A stretch of 64,000 nucleotides of DNA from contig NZ_LR215035.1 of assembly GCF_900660655.1 (NCBI RefSeq), positions 620,001 through 684,000 of the forward strand. The letters are read 5' to 3'. Made by a program: the position numbers and the translations under genes. This stretch comes from Mycoplasmopsis anatis. Lineage in GTDB: Bacteria; Bacillota_I; Bacilli_A; Mycoplasmatales; Metamycoplasmataceae. Positions 53,883-62,393 of the stretch are shown here, in pieces. The notes under the pieces are model-generated. The model did not search any database. It saw only the letters and a program-made list of their open reading frames with translations, and was not told where the DNA came from. How positions within the stretch are numbered: the stretch's first letter is position 1; every line of letters begins with the position of its first letter.

Positions 53883-54713
53883 TTAAACAAGGTCTACTTC
53901 AAAAATATTTACATCTTTTTCTTTATACACTTTAATTATTTTAAACTTAGAATTTCTCTTAAGTAAAACTTGTGATTCTTCACTTCCTTCTCCAAAACCA
54001 GCAAAGTCAAAGTTAGCTAAATAAGCAGCTCCTTTATAACCTTTTTGGATATTAATTTTGAATGCAACTTTTTCTTTTAAGGGGTTATTTTCAACTATAT
54101 CTGAATTTCATTGGTCGGCAAAAGTAGGACGTCAACCAAAAAATTCAGTTGCATACTTTTTAATTAAAGTTGTTGAAATAAACCCTTTAGATTGGATTGT
54201 TTTACCAACACAATTGTCATAATTATACTTACCGTTATTTTCAATAATAAAGTCTTTAAGTTGTTCGTAAAATTCGACTTCTTGATATTCAACACCATGT
54301 CATAAAACATCATTTCTTGGATATGTTGCTTTTTCAAGTGCTGAATCAATATATTTATAATCTTCGCCACGAATTTCTAAACTACGATTTTTATCTAGGT
54401 TGTCATTTTTAATCAATAATGAAACATTAGTAGGTTCAATTCCTTTGTGCAACGGTTCATTTCAGAATACACCACCACATCAAGAATATAAACCAATCGC
54501 TTGCTGCTCTGAAGTTAAATGATAGTCAATAAATTTACCATTTCTGTCTTTATTTCATGTAGAATTAGTTAGTGATTTGTATCAATCTGTATATGCTTCT
54601 TTTAATTCTTTGTCATAAACATTACTTACTTTGTTGCAAGAAGCACTCAAAGCTGTGGCGAATGCAGACACAAGAACTGTAGAAGTTAAAATAAATTTAA
54701 TTCTTTTAGTCAT
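53883..54713 (-). CDS. ADP-ribosyltransferase-like lipoprotein with altered catalytic residues
   Basis: 276 aa, continuous when TGA is Trp. Lipoprotein signal with Cys 26 (TALSASC). The mature protein follows the ART toxin fold: GEDYKYIDSALEKATYPRND, VLWHGVEYQEVEF at the strand that normally carries the catalytic Arg (here His 139), then SKGFISTTLIKKYATEFF (the S-T-S motif as STT). The E-x-E region reads EESQVLLKRNSKFKIIKV, with Gln 248 where the catalytic Glu is expected. So the R-S-E triad reads H-S-Q. Either a binding-only relative or a divergent enzyme, exposed on the surface. No Shine-Dalgarno; the -10 box lies almost on the start codon. Confidence 0.7.
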
Positions 54714-54722
54714 AATGAAAAC

Positions 54723-54728
54723 ATTATA
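54723..54728 (-). promoter_or_regulatory. -10 box implying a leaderless lipoprotein mRNA
   Basis: TATAAT on the minus strand ends 9 nt upstream of the ATG at 54713. Initiation 6-8 nt downstream would leave virtually no 5' untranslated region, in line with the absence of a Shine-Dalgarno. Confidence 0.5.
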
Positions 54729-54802
54729 CATTTATTAAATAAATTACTTATATATTTTTAATTTTTTTGTAATATTTTATATATTAATTTTGAAGGAGAA
54801 CC

Positions 54803-55557
54803 ATGAAAAAATCAAAGATTTTAATTTCAGTTTGTAGTTTGACCACTTCTATATCATTAGCTACTACACCATATTTTAACTTAAATAATGGAAGTGAAGA
54901 TAAAGCTAAATAAATAAAAGAATTTATAAAATATCTAGATCGATTATTTGAATATATAGAAAGTTTGGATCAAGAGAAAGTTAATGATATTTTTAACTCA
55001 TTAAGTAAGAATAAAGAAGTAAATGAATTTATAAATAGCTTAAATGAAAATGATGATTATTCTAAGCTAGGCACAAAATTATAAAATCTAAATATCTCTT
55101 GAGATCAAACTTTAGTTTTAGCAAGCAAAATTGTACAAAAAATAACAAAAAAAGAAAAACAAATATTGACAGAATAGTTAAAACTTATACATATACTCAA
55201 AAATAAAACTAGATAATGGAGAAGCTTTATTATTAAATGATATAAATGAAATTAAGTACAATGGAAACAAATTATTGGTTAATAGCTACAATTGAGAGTA
55301 TACATATGATTGTGTGTGAGATACTGATAAATCATATATTGCTTGATCTAATAAAAATTGTTAAATAATATCATGGAAGTAGTTATACCAAACCTTGAAA
55401 AATTGCTGATGGATGATTTGGTTATCCAGATTTATACATAACTCAACAATTGAGTGTCGAAGACATTCCTGCGTGCATTCCAAGCTCAAATTGATAATGA
55501 TTATCACCAGCTAATGAGTTTAATTTTGCTAATTATATAAAGGATTTATATGTTTAA
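54803..55557 (+). pseudogene. Decayed secreted-protein gene upstream of the DUF31 protease
   Basis: ATG 54803 with AGGAG upstream opens a signal peptide (KKSKILISVCSLTTSISLAT). In the same frame stops occur at 54911, 55082 and 55175. Readable protein continues in a second frame (LDNGEALLLNDINEIKYNGN, then VWDTDKSYIAWSNKNC) and a third (KIADGWFGYPDLYITQQLSV, SPANEFNFANYIKDLYV), with further stops at 55362 and 55495. The last codons overlap the protease start by 8 nt, so the two were once an operon. The ancestral family is not recognised. Its position just before a DUF31 protease recalls the MIB slot of MIB-MIP pairs, but no MIB motif is identifiable. Confidence 0.75.
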
Positions 55558-57121
55558 GAAAAATATTAATTGAAAGAACTTTTTTAAATGAGTTGCAATT
55601 CTGTTCTTACCAGTATCAGCTTCATTATATATTCAATATAAAATTTATTTTCCTGATAAATATTCTAAATATGATTCAAAAGATTTTGGTAGATTACCTC
55701 AAAAATTTGATTGAAAAACCCCATTTCCTAACAATTATAAGTTAAATAAAGAATTAATCTCTAATTCATTCGCCACTGATGTCACAAAAGAAAACTTTTC
55801 TGAATATATTCAACTTTTTGAAAATGAAAAGCTTTATGATATCAAGTATTACGAAGCTCAAGGTACTATTGTCTTCCTATTTCAAATTAAAAGGAGGATT
55901 TTATTAACTACAGAAGTAGGGATAGCACCTTTAGTTATAACTGGTTTTAAAATTAAAGAAAATAGTTATAAAACAGAAAAAATTGAAAATTTAGTTGATA
56001 CTTATGATCCTGAATTAATCGTTCCTGGTGTAAATAAATATGGTAATCGTTCAAAAGTATTGTTCACAATTCAAAATAATAATAAATTAAGTGTTGCTAA
56101 TGGTAGTTTTATAGATTATCAAATTAATGAAGATGAAGAATATCCACTAACTTGATATATGATTACAAATATTCATACGTTGGATTTATATTGAAATGAT
56201 CAAAATTATGATAAATATCAAGGTTATTTCACTAAACAAAAATCAAATTCAAAATTCACTTTATATAATGATGTTTTTAAATCTGAAATAGTTGAGACTC
56301 CTAAAATTGTATTTATGGGGTTTGACATCTTTAAGTCAAATCTTAACAAATTTAAAACTAAATTAAATTTAAGTGATTATAAACAGGATTTAGAAGAGTA
56401 TATTGATGTAGCAATATTAGAATTTAAGTTCAAAGATATTGATCAAGCTCAAATGTTTACAAGAAAATATGCTGCTTACCCTTTCGAAAAGTATTCATTT
56501 TATGATTTTGGTCAAACTCATTATAAAATTTATCATCCATTTACTCATAGAAATATTGATAACGAGTATTATCAATATTATTCTGACCAAAATTCAATTA
56601 GCAAAACACACGTGTACAATCTTAGTCAAGATGGAAATTTAGAACTTATAGTTCCATTTAGAACAAATATTTCTTGACATTTCAAAGAAAATAGAGAACC
56701 ACTAAATCCATATATATTCAATAGATTTATTAATAATAATCAAAGTATTATAAATGTAAAAAACAAAAAATTTGTGGATATTACAACAACAATTGGTTTT
56801 GATAACACTTCATATGGTGTAGGAAGCAGTGGTACACTTATGGAAATATATAATCATCCAGTAATTAAATATGCCGATTATAATAATAGTGTTGGTTTAT
56901 GGTTTCCATTATGATGGGAAAATATAGATACATTTAAAAAATTTATTAAAGAAGATGACATAGATTACAAATTGTATTCAGATTTTAAAATAGAAAACTA
57001 TAACTTAATTTATGGTAATTTATCAAATCAAAAAGATTGATACACTAAATCTTTAAAAGAGATTAATCCAAATATTGAAACTAGATTAACATTAAATGCT
57101 AAAACATTTTTTGATAGATAG
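55550..57121 (+). CDS. DUF31 trypsin-like serine protease (immunoglobulin protease MIP-like)
   Basis: 523 aa with about nine TGA Trp codons. One N-terminal TM/signal segment (about 9-28), no lipobox. The DUF31 order is clear: NGSFIDYQINEDEEYPLTWY leading to MITNIHTL (His 209), EYIDVAILEFKF (Asp 286), YGVGSSGTLMEIY (Ser 427), and GLWFPLWW at the end of the domain. This is the chymotrypsin-like triad of mycoplasma Ig proteases, which cleave antibody heavy chains captured by a partner. The length is shorter than typical 700-800 aa MIPs. AAAGGA precedes ATG 55550; a hairpin terminator overlaps the stop. Confidence 0.8.
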
Positions 57122-57140
57122 ACGTATGTCTATTTTTTTA
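57117..57140 (+). terminator. Terminator of the DUF31 protease gene
   Basis: Stem ATAGAC/GTCTAT with a GTAT loop and a run of seven T; the stem includes the stop codon. Confidence 0.85.
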
Positions 57141-57142
57141 TA

Positions 57143-57168
57143 TTTTCCACTTAGCAGCATAATGTTTA
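57143..57168 (+). repeat. Solo copy of the hsdS-flanking repeat core
   Basis: TTTTCCACTTAGCAGCATAA closely matches the inner end of the hsdS-flanking repeats (TTTCCCACTTAGTAGCATAA), with one substitution and one missing C. It lies in the 192-bp gap between the protease and glpF, which otherwise shows nothing but an imperfect GTGTAAA palindrome near 57220. Confidence 0.5.
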
Positions 57169-57313
57169 TGAGTTAGTTAGGATTTGCTTCATTAAATTGA
57201 TATTCATTTCACTTCTAGTGTAAATGTTGTATTTATACAACTTTTTTACACCAAGAATAACCTAATAAGTTAAAAATTGTCAAATAAAAAGGATGTTTTG
57301 CACATCCTAATTA

Positions 57314-58213
57314 CTATTTGATTTTCATATTATTATTTCTGCTGTTTTTAAATTTAATGCAATATACTACAAATGGATTTACGTATTTTTGTGTAACACC
57401 TTGAATGAATAAGTAGAAAATTGGAGCTAAACTTGAACCAAGTGTCATCGCAATTGTTCCACCGATAAATGAATTTGTTACTGAAGCACCCGTATGTGCT
57501 GCATTAAATAAGTATGGTAATTGTTGAGCTAATCCACGAGCTGGGTTAATAGCAGCTGAACCACCAAGAATTCCCATTCACACTGAAAGTGAAATGATGA
57601 ACATAATCATTAAGTCACGATATTTATCATTAATATTTGGTGAGAAAATTGGGAATAATAATATTGCAGTCATAACCAATTCAGTGAAGAAAATTCATGT
57701 TGAGCCACTAATTACACTGCTATTTTTTACGTTGTAAAATGCTTTATTTGCAGCTACATCAGCTAAAATAGGTGCGTTTGGCATCCCTTTAGTTGAAGTG
57801 TTAATTCCAATTAAATAAATAATACCTGCAGCAGCGAACATTCCTAAAACTTGCATAGCAAATTTCATTAATGCATATCTACCTGTGTTAGTCCCATTAA
57901 GATATCTAGTTAATGTTACCGCTGGGTTTAAATCACAGCTTCATCTTAAAAAGATGAATAAGCATAAACCTACAACAATAAATCCAGCAAAAAATCCTAC
58001 GATTGTGTTGTGTAATAAAAATAAGTGTTCTATTGGTTTATCTCCAACATAAATGCTTAAACCAGCTAGTCCCATACTAATAAAGATAGTTCCAATAAAT
58101 TCGGAAATTGCATGTTTAATTCATGTTTCTTTATTAGCTGGTTCTTGTGTGTTTTGCCTTCTTTCTTTTGTAAATTTAAAGAAATCAAAAATTCCATATT
58201 TTGTTTTATTCAT
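57314..58213 (-). CDS. glpF: Aquaglyceroporin / glycerol uptake facilitator
   Basis: 299 aa, six TM helices with both half-helix NPA motifs: DLNPAVTL at about 100 and AAINPARGLAQQLPY at about 230. The Asp after the family's second NPAR (NPARD) is replaced by Gly. N- and C-terminal cytoplasmic tails are Lys/Arg-rich. It passes glycerol or water, and possibly lactate in MIP variants. Only 6 nt separate it from the dehydrogenase gene upstream, so the two are co-transcribed. Confidence 0.9.
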
Positions 58214-58219
58214 TTTTTA

Positions 58220-59257
58220 TTATCCGTTCTGAACTCTTCCGTTTTCTAATAATTTAAGAGCGTTTGTAAAATCTTGTTTTTCGGCATTATCGGCATTATC
58301 TAAGGTTATTCTGGCAATTTGAGTTAATGCTATATTTGTTAAGAATGCTTGGTGAGATGTAATTAAAACATTTTTCATTTTAATTAATTCTGCTCACTCT
58401 GGATCCATTTCTTGAAGTTCTTGTGCACGAGTTGAAACATCTTCATAAAATCTTCCTTCTTCACGTTCAAGAACATCAGAAGCAAGTCCAGCGATAGTAT
58501 TATTTTTAAGTCCTTTAATTGCAGCCTTAATATCAATTAATTCACCTCTTGATGTATTAACAATGATAACACCTTTTTTCATAATTGACACCGCATCATC
58601 GTCAATCATATGTTTTGTTGATGGTAATAAAGGAGCGTGAAGAGAAATAAAATCACTTTCTTTTAATAATCTGGTTAATGAAACGTATTCAAATCCCATT
58701 TTTGTTGCTAAATCAGGATTATTTGTTTCACTGTAGATGTCAAAAACTAACACTTTAGCACCCATCCCTTTAGCTATATTAATGAAACCTTGTCCAATTT
58801 TACCTGCTCCAATAACTCCAATTGTCGAACCATATACACAAATTCCGTCAAGTCCGTTTAAAGAGAAATTGTATTTTTTAACACGTCTAGAAGCAGTAAT
58901 TAATTTTCTGTTCAATGTCATCATAGTTGCCATTGCAAATTCAGCAACGGATTCTGCTGAATAATTAGGAATTCTAAATACTTGAATACCTAACTCTTGA
59001 GCTTTAGTTAAATCAACTTTATTGTAACCCATTGATCTTTGTAGTCAAATTTTAACACCATAACTTGCTAAAATATCTAACACATATTTATCTCCGTATG
59101 TGTTTACAAAAGCGCAAATAGCATCAAAACCTTTTGCTAATTTAGCAGTGTTAATATTTAAATTTTCTTTGAAATAAACAATTTCATGTCTTCCATTATT
59201 TTCTTGATTAAAGTACTTAATATCATATTCTTTTGCATCAAAAAAAGCTATTTTCAC
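58220..59257 (-). CDS. D-lactate dehydrogenase-like 2-hydroxyacid dehydrogenase
   Basis: 345 aa. The N-terminal KIAFFDAKEYD is typical of D-LDH. The NAD motif GSTIGVIGAGKIGQGFINIA is at about 145, then HAPLLPSTKHMI. Catalytic residues are Arg in NTSRGELID, Glu in DVLEREEG and His in TSHQAFLT. It reduces pyruvate to D-lactate (or a related 2-oxoacid), regenerating NAD+. GTG 59257 is taken as start because AAGG lies 5 nt upstream and KIAFFDAK then begins the protein. Co-transcribed with glpF, hinting at coupled glycerol or lactate flux. Confidence 0.88.
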
Positions 59258-59397
59258 AACCACCTTCTTTCCACATTAAATTTTATCTTAAATACTGTTA
59301 TTAATATTAATAAGTATTTATTATTATGAAAATAATAACAAATAAAGTTTAATTTTAGTTCACTTTTAATAATTGACACATATATTTATGAGGTTAT
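59258..59397. other. Divergent spacer between dehydrogenase and dprA
   Basis: 140 bp of AT-rich sequence with short TTATTATT-type runs. Promoters for both genes must lie here but no consensus pair is convincing. No coding potential is seen. Confidence 0.35.
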
Positions 59398-60129
59398 ATG
59401 AGAGAATTTTTATTATATTGAACATGAATTTGCAAAGGAAACAATTTAGATATTTTTAAAAAAATTAAAAATGGCGAAAGTGTAAACTTTAATGTTTTAG
59501 AACAAATTAAAAATAAACTTAACCAATCAAAAATCGAATACATCACTTTCTTAGACAGTGATTATCCAAGAGATTTATTACAACTAAAATATCCACCTTA
59601 TGTTTTATTTTATAAAGGTAATATTGAACTACTTAAATCTAAAGAATTACTTAATATCACAGGTGAAATTAACAGTAGCATTAGCAAATTTACTATTAGC
59701 TATCTAAACGAAAATGTTTTTAAAAAATCTACGCTAATAACCAATAATCAAACAGATTTAGATAAGGAAATAATCAATCTATTCAAGAAACATAACTCTA
59801 ATATAATTTATGTTCTTGCTTGTGGTATTGATAGCAGAATAACTGAACTTAAAAATAATGAATTAGTTATAAGTCAATTCCCACCTGATTATCATATTAA
59901 ACGTGAGCACTATTCTATGAGAAATTTATTGTGTGCAGGTATTTCTAATAGAATGATTTTAATCTCGACTAAAGAAGAAAGTAAATTAATTCATCTAGCT
60001 TATGCTTTTGCTGATTATGGAAAAGATGTTTTCTGCTTTCCTGGAATCCAATGAAATGATACTAATAGTGAATTAATTAAAAATGGAGCTCAAATGATTA
60101 CTAATATTTCAGATGTAGTATATTTTTAA
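59398..60129 (+). CDS. dprA: Degenerate DprA/Smf-like protein
   Basis: 243 aa with TGA Trp codons. It preserves DSDYPRDLLQLKYPPYVLFYKGN, VLACGIDSRI, SMRNLLCAGISNRMILISTK and DVFCFPGIQWNDTNSELIKNGAQ, the second-half pattern of DprA. The GSRxxS and SGxARGID motifs that hold ssDNA and RecA contacts are missing or replaced (ITGEINSSISKF), shortening the protein. DprA loads RecA on incoming DNA in transformation; in mycoplasmas its job is unclear. ATG 59398 follows GAGG. Confidence 0.75.
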
Positions 60130-60137
60130 ATTAGAAA

Positions 60138-60156
60138 AACAGCAGTGACTGCTGTT
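60138..60156. terminator. Bidirectional terminator between dprA and rpmA
   Basis: 8-bp stem AACAGCAG/CTGCTGTT with a TGA loop, A/T tracts on both sides. Confidence 0.8.
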
Positions 60157-60179
60157 ATTTTAATAATTAATCAAATTGA

Positions 60180-60440
60180 TTAATTTTGTTTTTCTGTATA
60201 TACTGAAGCAAACTTTCTGTTTCTTCTAGTTTCATATTTAACATATCCGTCGATTAATGCAAATAATGTATCATCACCACCACGTTGAACGTTAACACCT
60301 GGGAAAATCTTTGTACCTCTTTGACGGTAAATGATTGAACCAGCTGTACAGAATTGTCCGTCACCTAATTTAGCACCAAGTCTTTTACTGTGTGAGTCAC
60401 GACCGTTACGTGTCGAACCACCGGCTTTCGTATGTGCCAT
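60180..60440 (-). CDS. rpmA: Large ribosomal subunit protein L27
   Basis: 86 aa. Begins [20 protein letters not shown], then [20 protein letters not shown]-type core and [17 protein letters not shown]. The N-terminus lacks the short extension that in many Firmicutes is clipped by the Prp protease. Accordingly no prp gene lies between rplU and rpmA (7-nt gap). The unprocessed N-terminus should reach the peptidyl-transferase centre directly. Confidence 0.96.
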   Translation of the reverse strand: MAHTKAGGSTRNGRDSHSKRLGAKLGDGQFCTAGSIIYRQRGTKIFPGVNVQRGGDDTLFALIDGYVKYETRRNRKFASVYTEKQN

Positions 60441-60447
60441 TTCTTAA

Positions 60448-60747
60448 TTATCCTTTAATTTCTGTAATTTTTACACGTGTATATGGTTGACGGTGTCCAA
60501 GTTTTCTTTTGTGTGTTGATTTTGCATTGTGACGATATACAACGATTTTTTTAGCTTTACCTTGTTTTTCAATAACACCAGTAACGCTTGCTCCTGTTAA
60601 ATATGGTTGACCAATTTTAGAGTCAATCAATAATACTTTATCAAAAGTAACATTGTCTCCTTCATTTCCTTCAATTTTCTCAATAAAAATTGTTTGATCA
60701 ACTTCAACTAAAAGTTGTTTGCCTCCTGTTTCGATGATTGCTTTCAT
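60448..60747 (-). CDS. rplU: Large ribosomal subunit protein L21
   Basis: 99 aa. MKAIIETGGKQLLVEVDQTI at the N-terminus and KRKLGHRQPYTRVKITEI at the C-terminus are the L21 signature. First gene of the rplU-rpmA operon. The Shine-Dalgarno GGGAGGT can pair with an upstream ACCTC. Confidence 0.96.
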   Translation of the reverse strand: MKAIIETGGKQLLVEVDQTIFIEKIEGNEGDNVTFDKVLLIDSKIGQPYLTGASVTGVIEKQGKAKKIVVYRHNAKSTHKRKLGHRQPYTRVKITEIKG

Positions 60748-60750
60748 AGC

Positions 60751-60782
60751 AATACCTCCCTTAAGTGGCTCGCCTTTGAGGT
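60751..60782 (-). promoter_or_regulatory. L21-type leader hairpin sequestering the rplU ribosome site
   Basis: On the minus strand ACCTC (60778-60782) can pair with GAGGT of the Shine-Dalgarno, enclosing a small GGC/GCC helix. A structured, GC-richer leader in this position is known as the L21 leader in Firmicutes. The similarity here is by structure and position only. Confidence 0.45.
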
Positions 60783-60873
60783 GTTTTTTATTAAAAACTT
60801 ATATACCTTTTTAGAACGGTTACTAAAGTAACATGCTTATTATACAACATTAAATTTTTAATCAAAAATTTTA

Positions 60874-61113
60874 TTAAAAAATAACAAGACTATCGCTTTG
60901 AGAGGTTTTATCTTTAGTGTAATCTCATTTGTATGTGGCCTCTTTAGTTTTCATTTCACCAGAGTTACTAATACTAGATTTAATTAGTCCTACTATTGGA
61001 GTAATTGCATAAATTAGTTGTGGTAATAAAGTTATTAACATCGAAGCTACTGCTCCAGGTTCAATTTTTTCATAGTCTTTTTGACTAACTTTCTTTAGTT
61101 CTGATAATTTCAT
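60874..61113 (-). CDS. Small hypothetical protein with leader-peptide-like N-terminus
   Basis: 79 aa starting at ATG 61113 with GGAGGA upstream. Residues 1-20 are charged and end in EPG (LSELKKVSQKDYEKIEPG), recalling the double-glycine type leaders of bacteriocins (L-S-x-L..E-x-I-x-G). Residues 21-48 form one hydrophobic helix (AVASMLITLLPQLIYAITPI), followed by a polar tail with one TGA Trp. No processing peptidase is in the window. Could equally be a plain single-pass membrane protein. Confidence 0.6.
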
Positions 61114-61157
61114 TTGTCCTCCATAATAGAATGCATTTTTTAGCACAAGTGAACAAA

Positions 61158-61187
61158 AAAAGAACAAAAAAGAGCTAAATTAGCTCT
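61158..61187 (-). terminator. yitT-family gene terminator
   Basis: Minus-strand stem AGAGCTAA/TTAGCTCT with a minimal loop and a T run; it overlaps the gene's stop codon. Confidence 0.8.
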
Positions 61188-62367
61188 CTACATATTGAGT
61201 GTTAAAACTTCCTACTACCTTAGTTATTGGATAAACAGTAATTCAGACTGTAGGATCAACATTTTTTAGATCTTCAATGATATTTCTAGTTTCAAATAAT
61301 AGACAAACTGTATCAATTTTGTAAACTTCAGCACCTGAATAACCTGATTTAATTGAGCTGATTTCATATCCATGTCAATAATTAATCAATTTAAAGTAAG
61401 CTAAAACTTTAGTAGGATTTGAACAAGAAATAGATAATTTAACCTTTTTGTATTTTGGATAAAGTAAATTAACAATTAAATTATTTACAACTAAATATAC
61501 AAAGGTTGATAATTCTCTCATTCCGAAGTAAACTCTATGTGGACTTTTTTCTGTAATTGGATGTGGTTGGAAAATTCCAAAAATTACTAAGAAAACAATA
61601 GCTGTTGTAATGGACACAATACTCATAACTAATGCTACATTTTTCTTAAGTTTAGTTGAGAAGTAGTAAACTATAAAATCAGTTCCACCTGTTGATCCAC
61701 CTGATTTTCAAGATAATGCAATTCCACTTGCGATAAAGGCTGCACCTAATACACCATAAAGTAATTTAATTCAAGTATCATGATCTGACTTGAGTTCCGG
61801 TCCAAAATTAATAGAATTTACTAAAAAATCATGGACAACATTTAAACTAAAAACAAAGTCGGTTCCAATTTGGAAAATCATAAATAGTACTGTTAAGACA
61901 GTAAAAGTTCTCTTTATTTTTAATCCAACAGTAAAAATAAGTGGTAAATTCACACCAAGGTAAATTAAAGCATAGTAAGGCTTTGTTTCAGGTATTAAAA
62001 TGTTAATCAAAATTGGGATACCACTTAAGCCAGAAGGAATAGTGTCCCCTCTGACTAAAAACATTTTAGCACCAAAGTTAAAAATTAGCGCAGCAAAGAA
62101 AATAAAAACAACTCTTAATCAATATCTTTTTACGTATTCACTAAATGTAAATGAACGTTCTTTACTATTTAATAAGTGACGTCCCATTTTATATTTTAAT
62201 AAATCTGCTTGTTGTAAAATTTCTTCACTTTTACTTTCAATATAAAAACGACAGTCTGCATTATGTTTTTGAAATTTTGGATTTTTATTGAAAAAAGAAA
62301 GTTTTTTTGGTGACTCTTTTTGGTTTTCACAACAATATTTTTTATTTTTTTGTTCCCTTAGTTTCAT
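61180..62367 (-). CDS. YitT-family membrane protein with DUF2179 domain
   Basis: 395 aa with TGA Trp codons. An N-terminal ~70-residue polar extension (Cys-Cys at 12-13, Lys-rich) precedes five to six TM helices with GAKMFLVRGDTIPSGLSGIP and SWKSGGSTGGTDFIVYYFST, the YitT signature. A C-terminal DUF2179 domain follows (GYSGAEVYKIDTVCLLFE, DPTVWITVYPITKVVGSF). Function of the family is unknown; some members affect membrane ion or substrate permeability. The long N-terminal tail is unusual. Confidence 0.85.
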
Positions 62368-62393
62368 GTCTAAAATTATACTTATTTAATTAT

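Noticed and set aside
54164-54370. Lys-rich minus-strand ORF inside the ART-like lipoprotein gene
   Set aside because: It is in a different frame from the signal peptide and ART motifs, and exists because the true frame contains TGA Trp codons.
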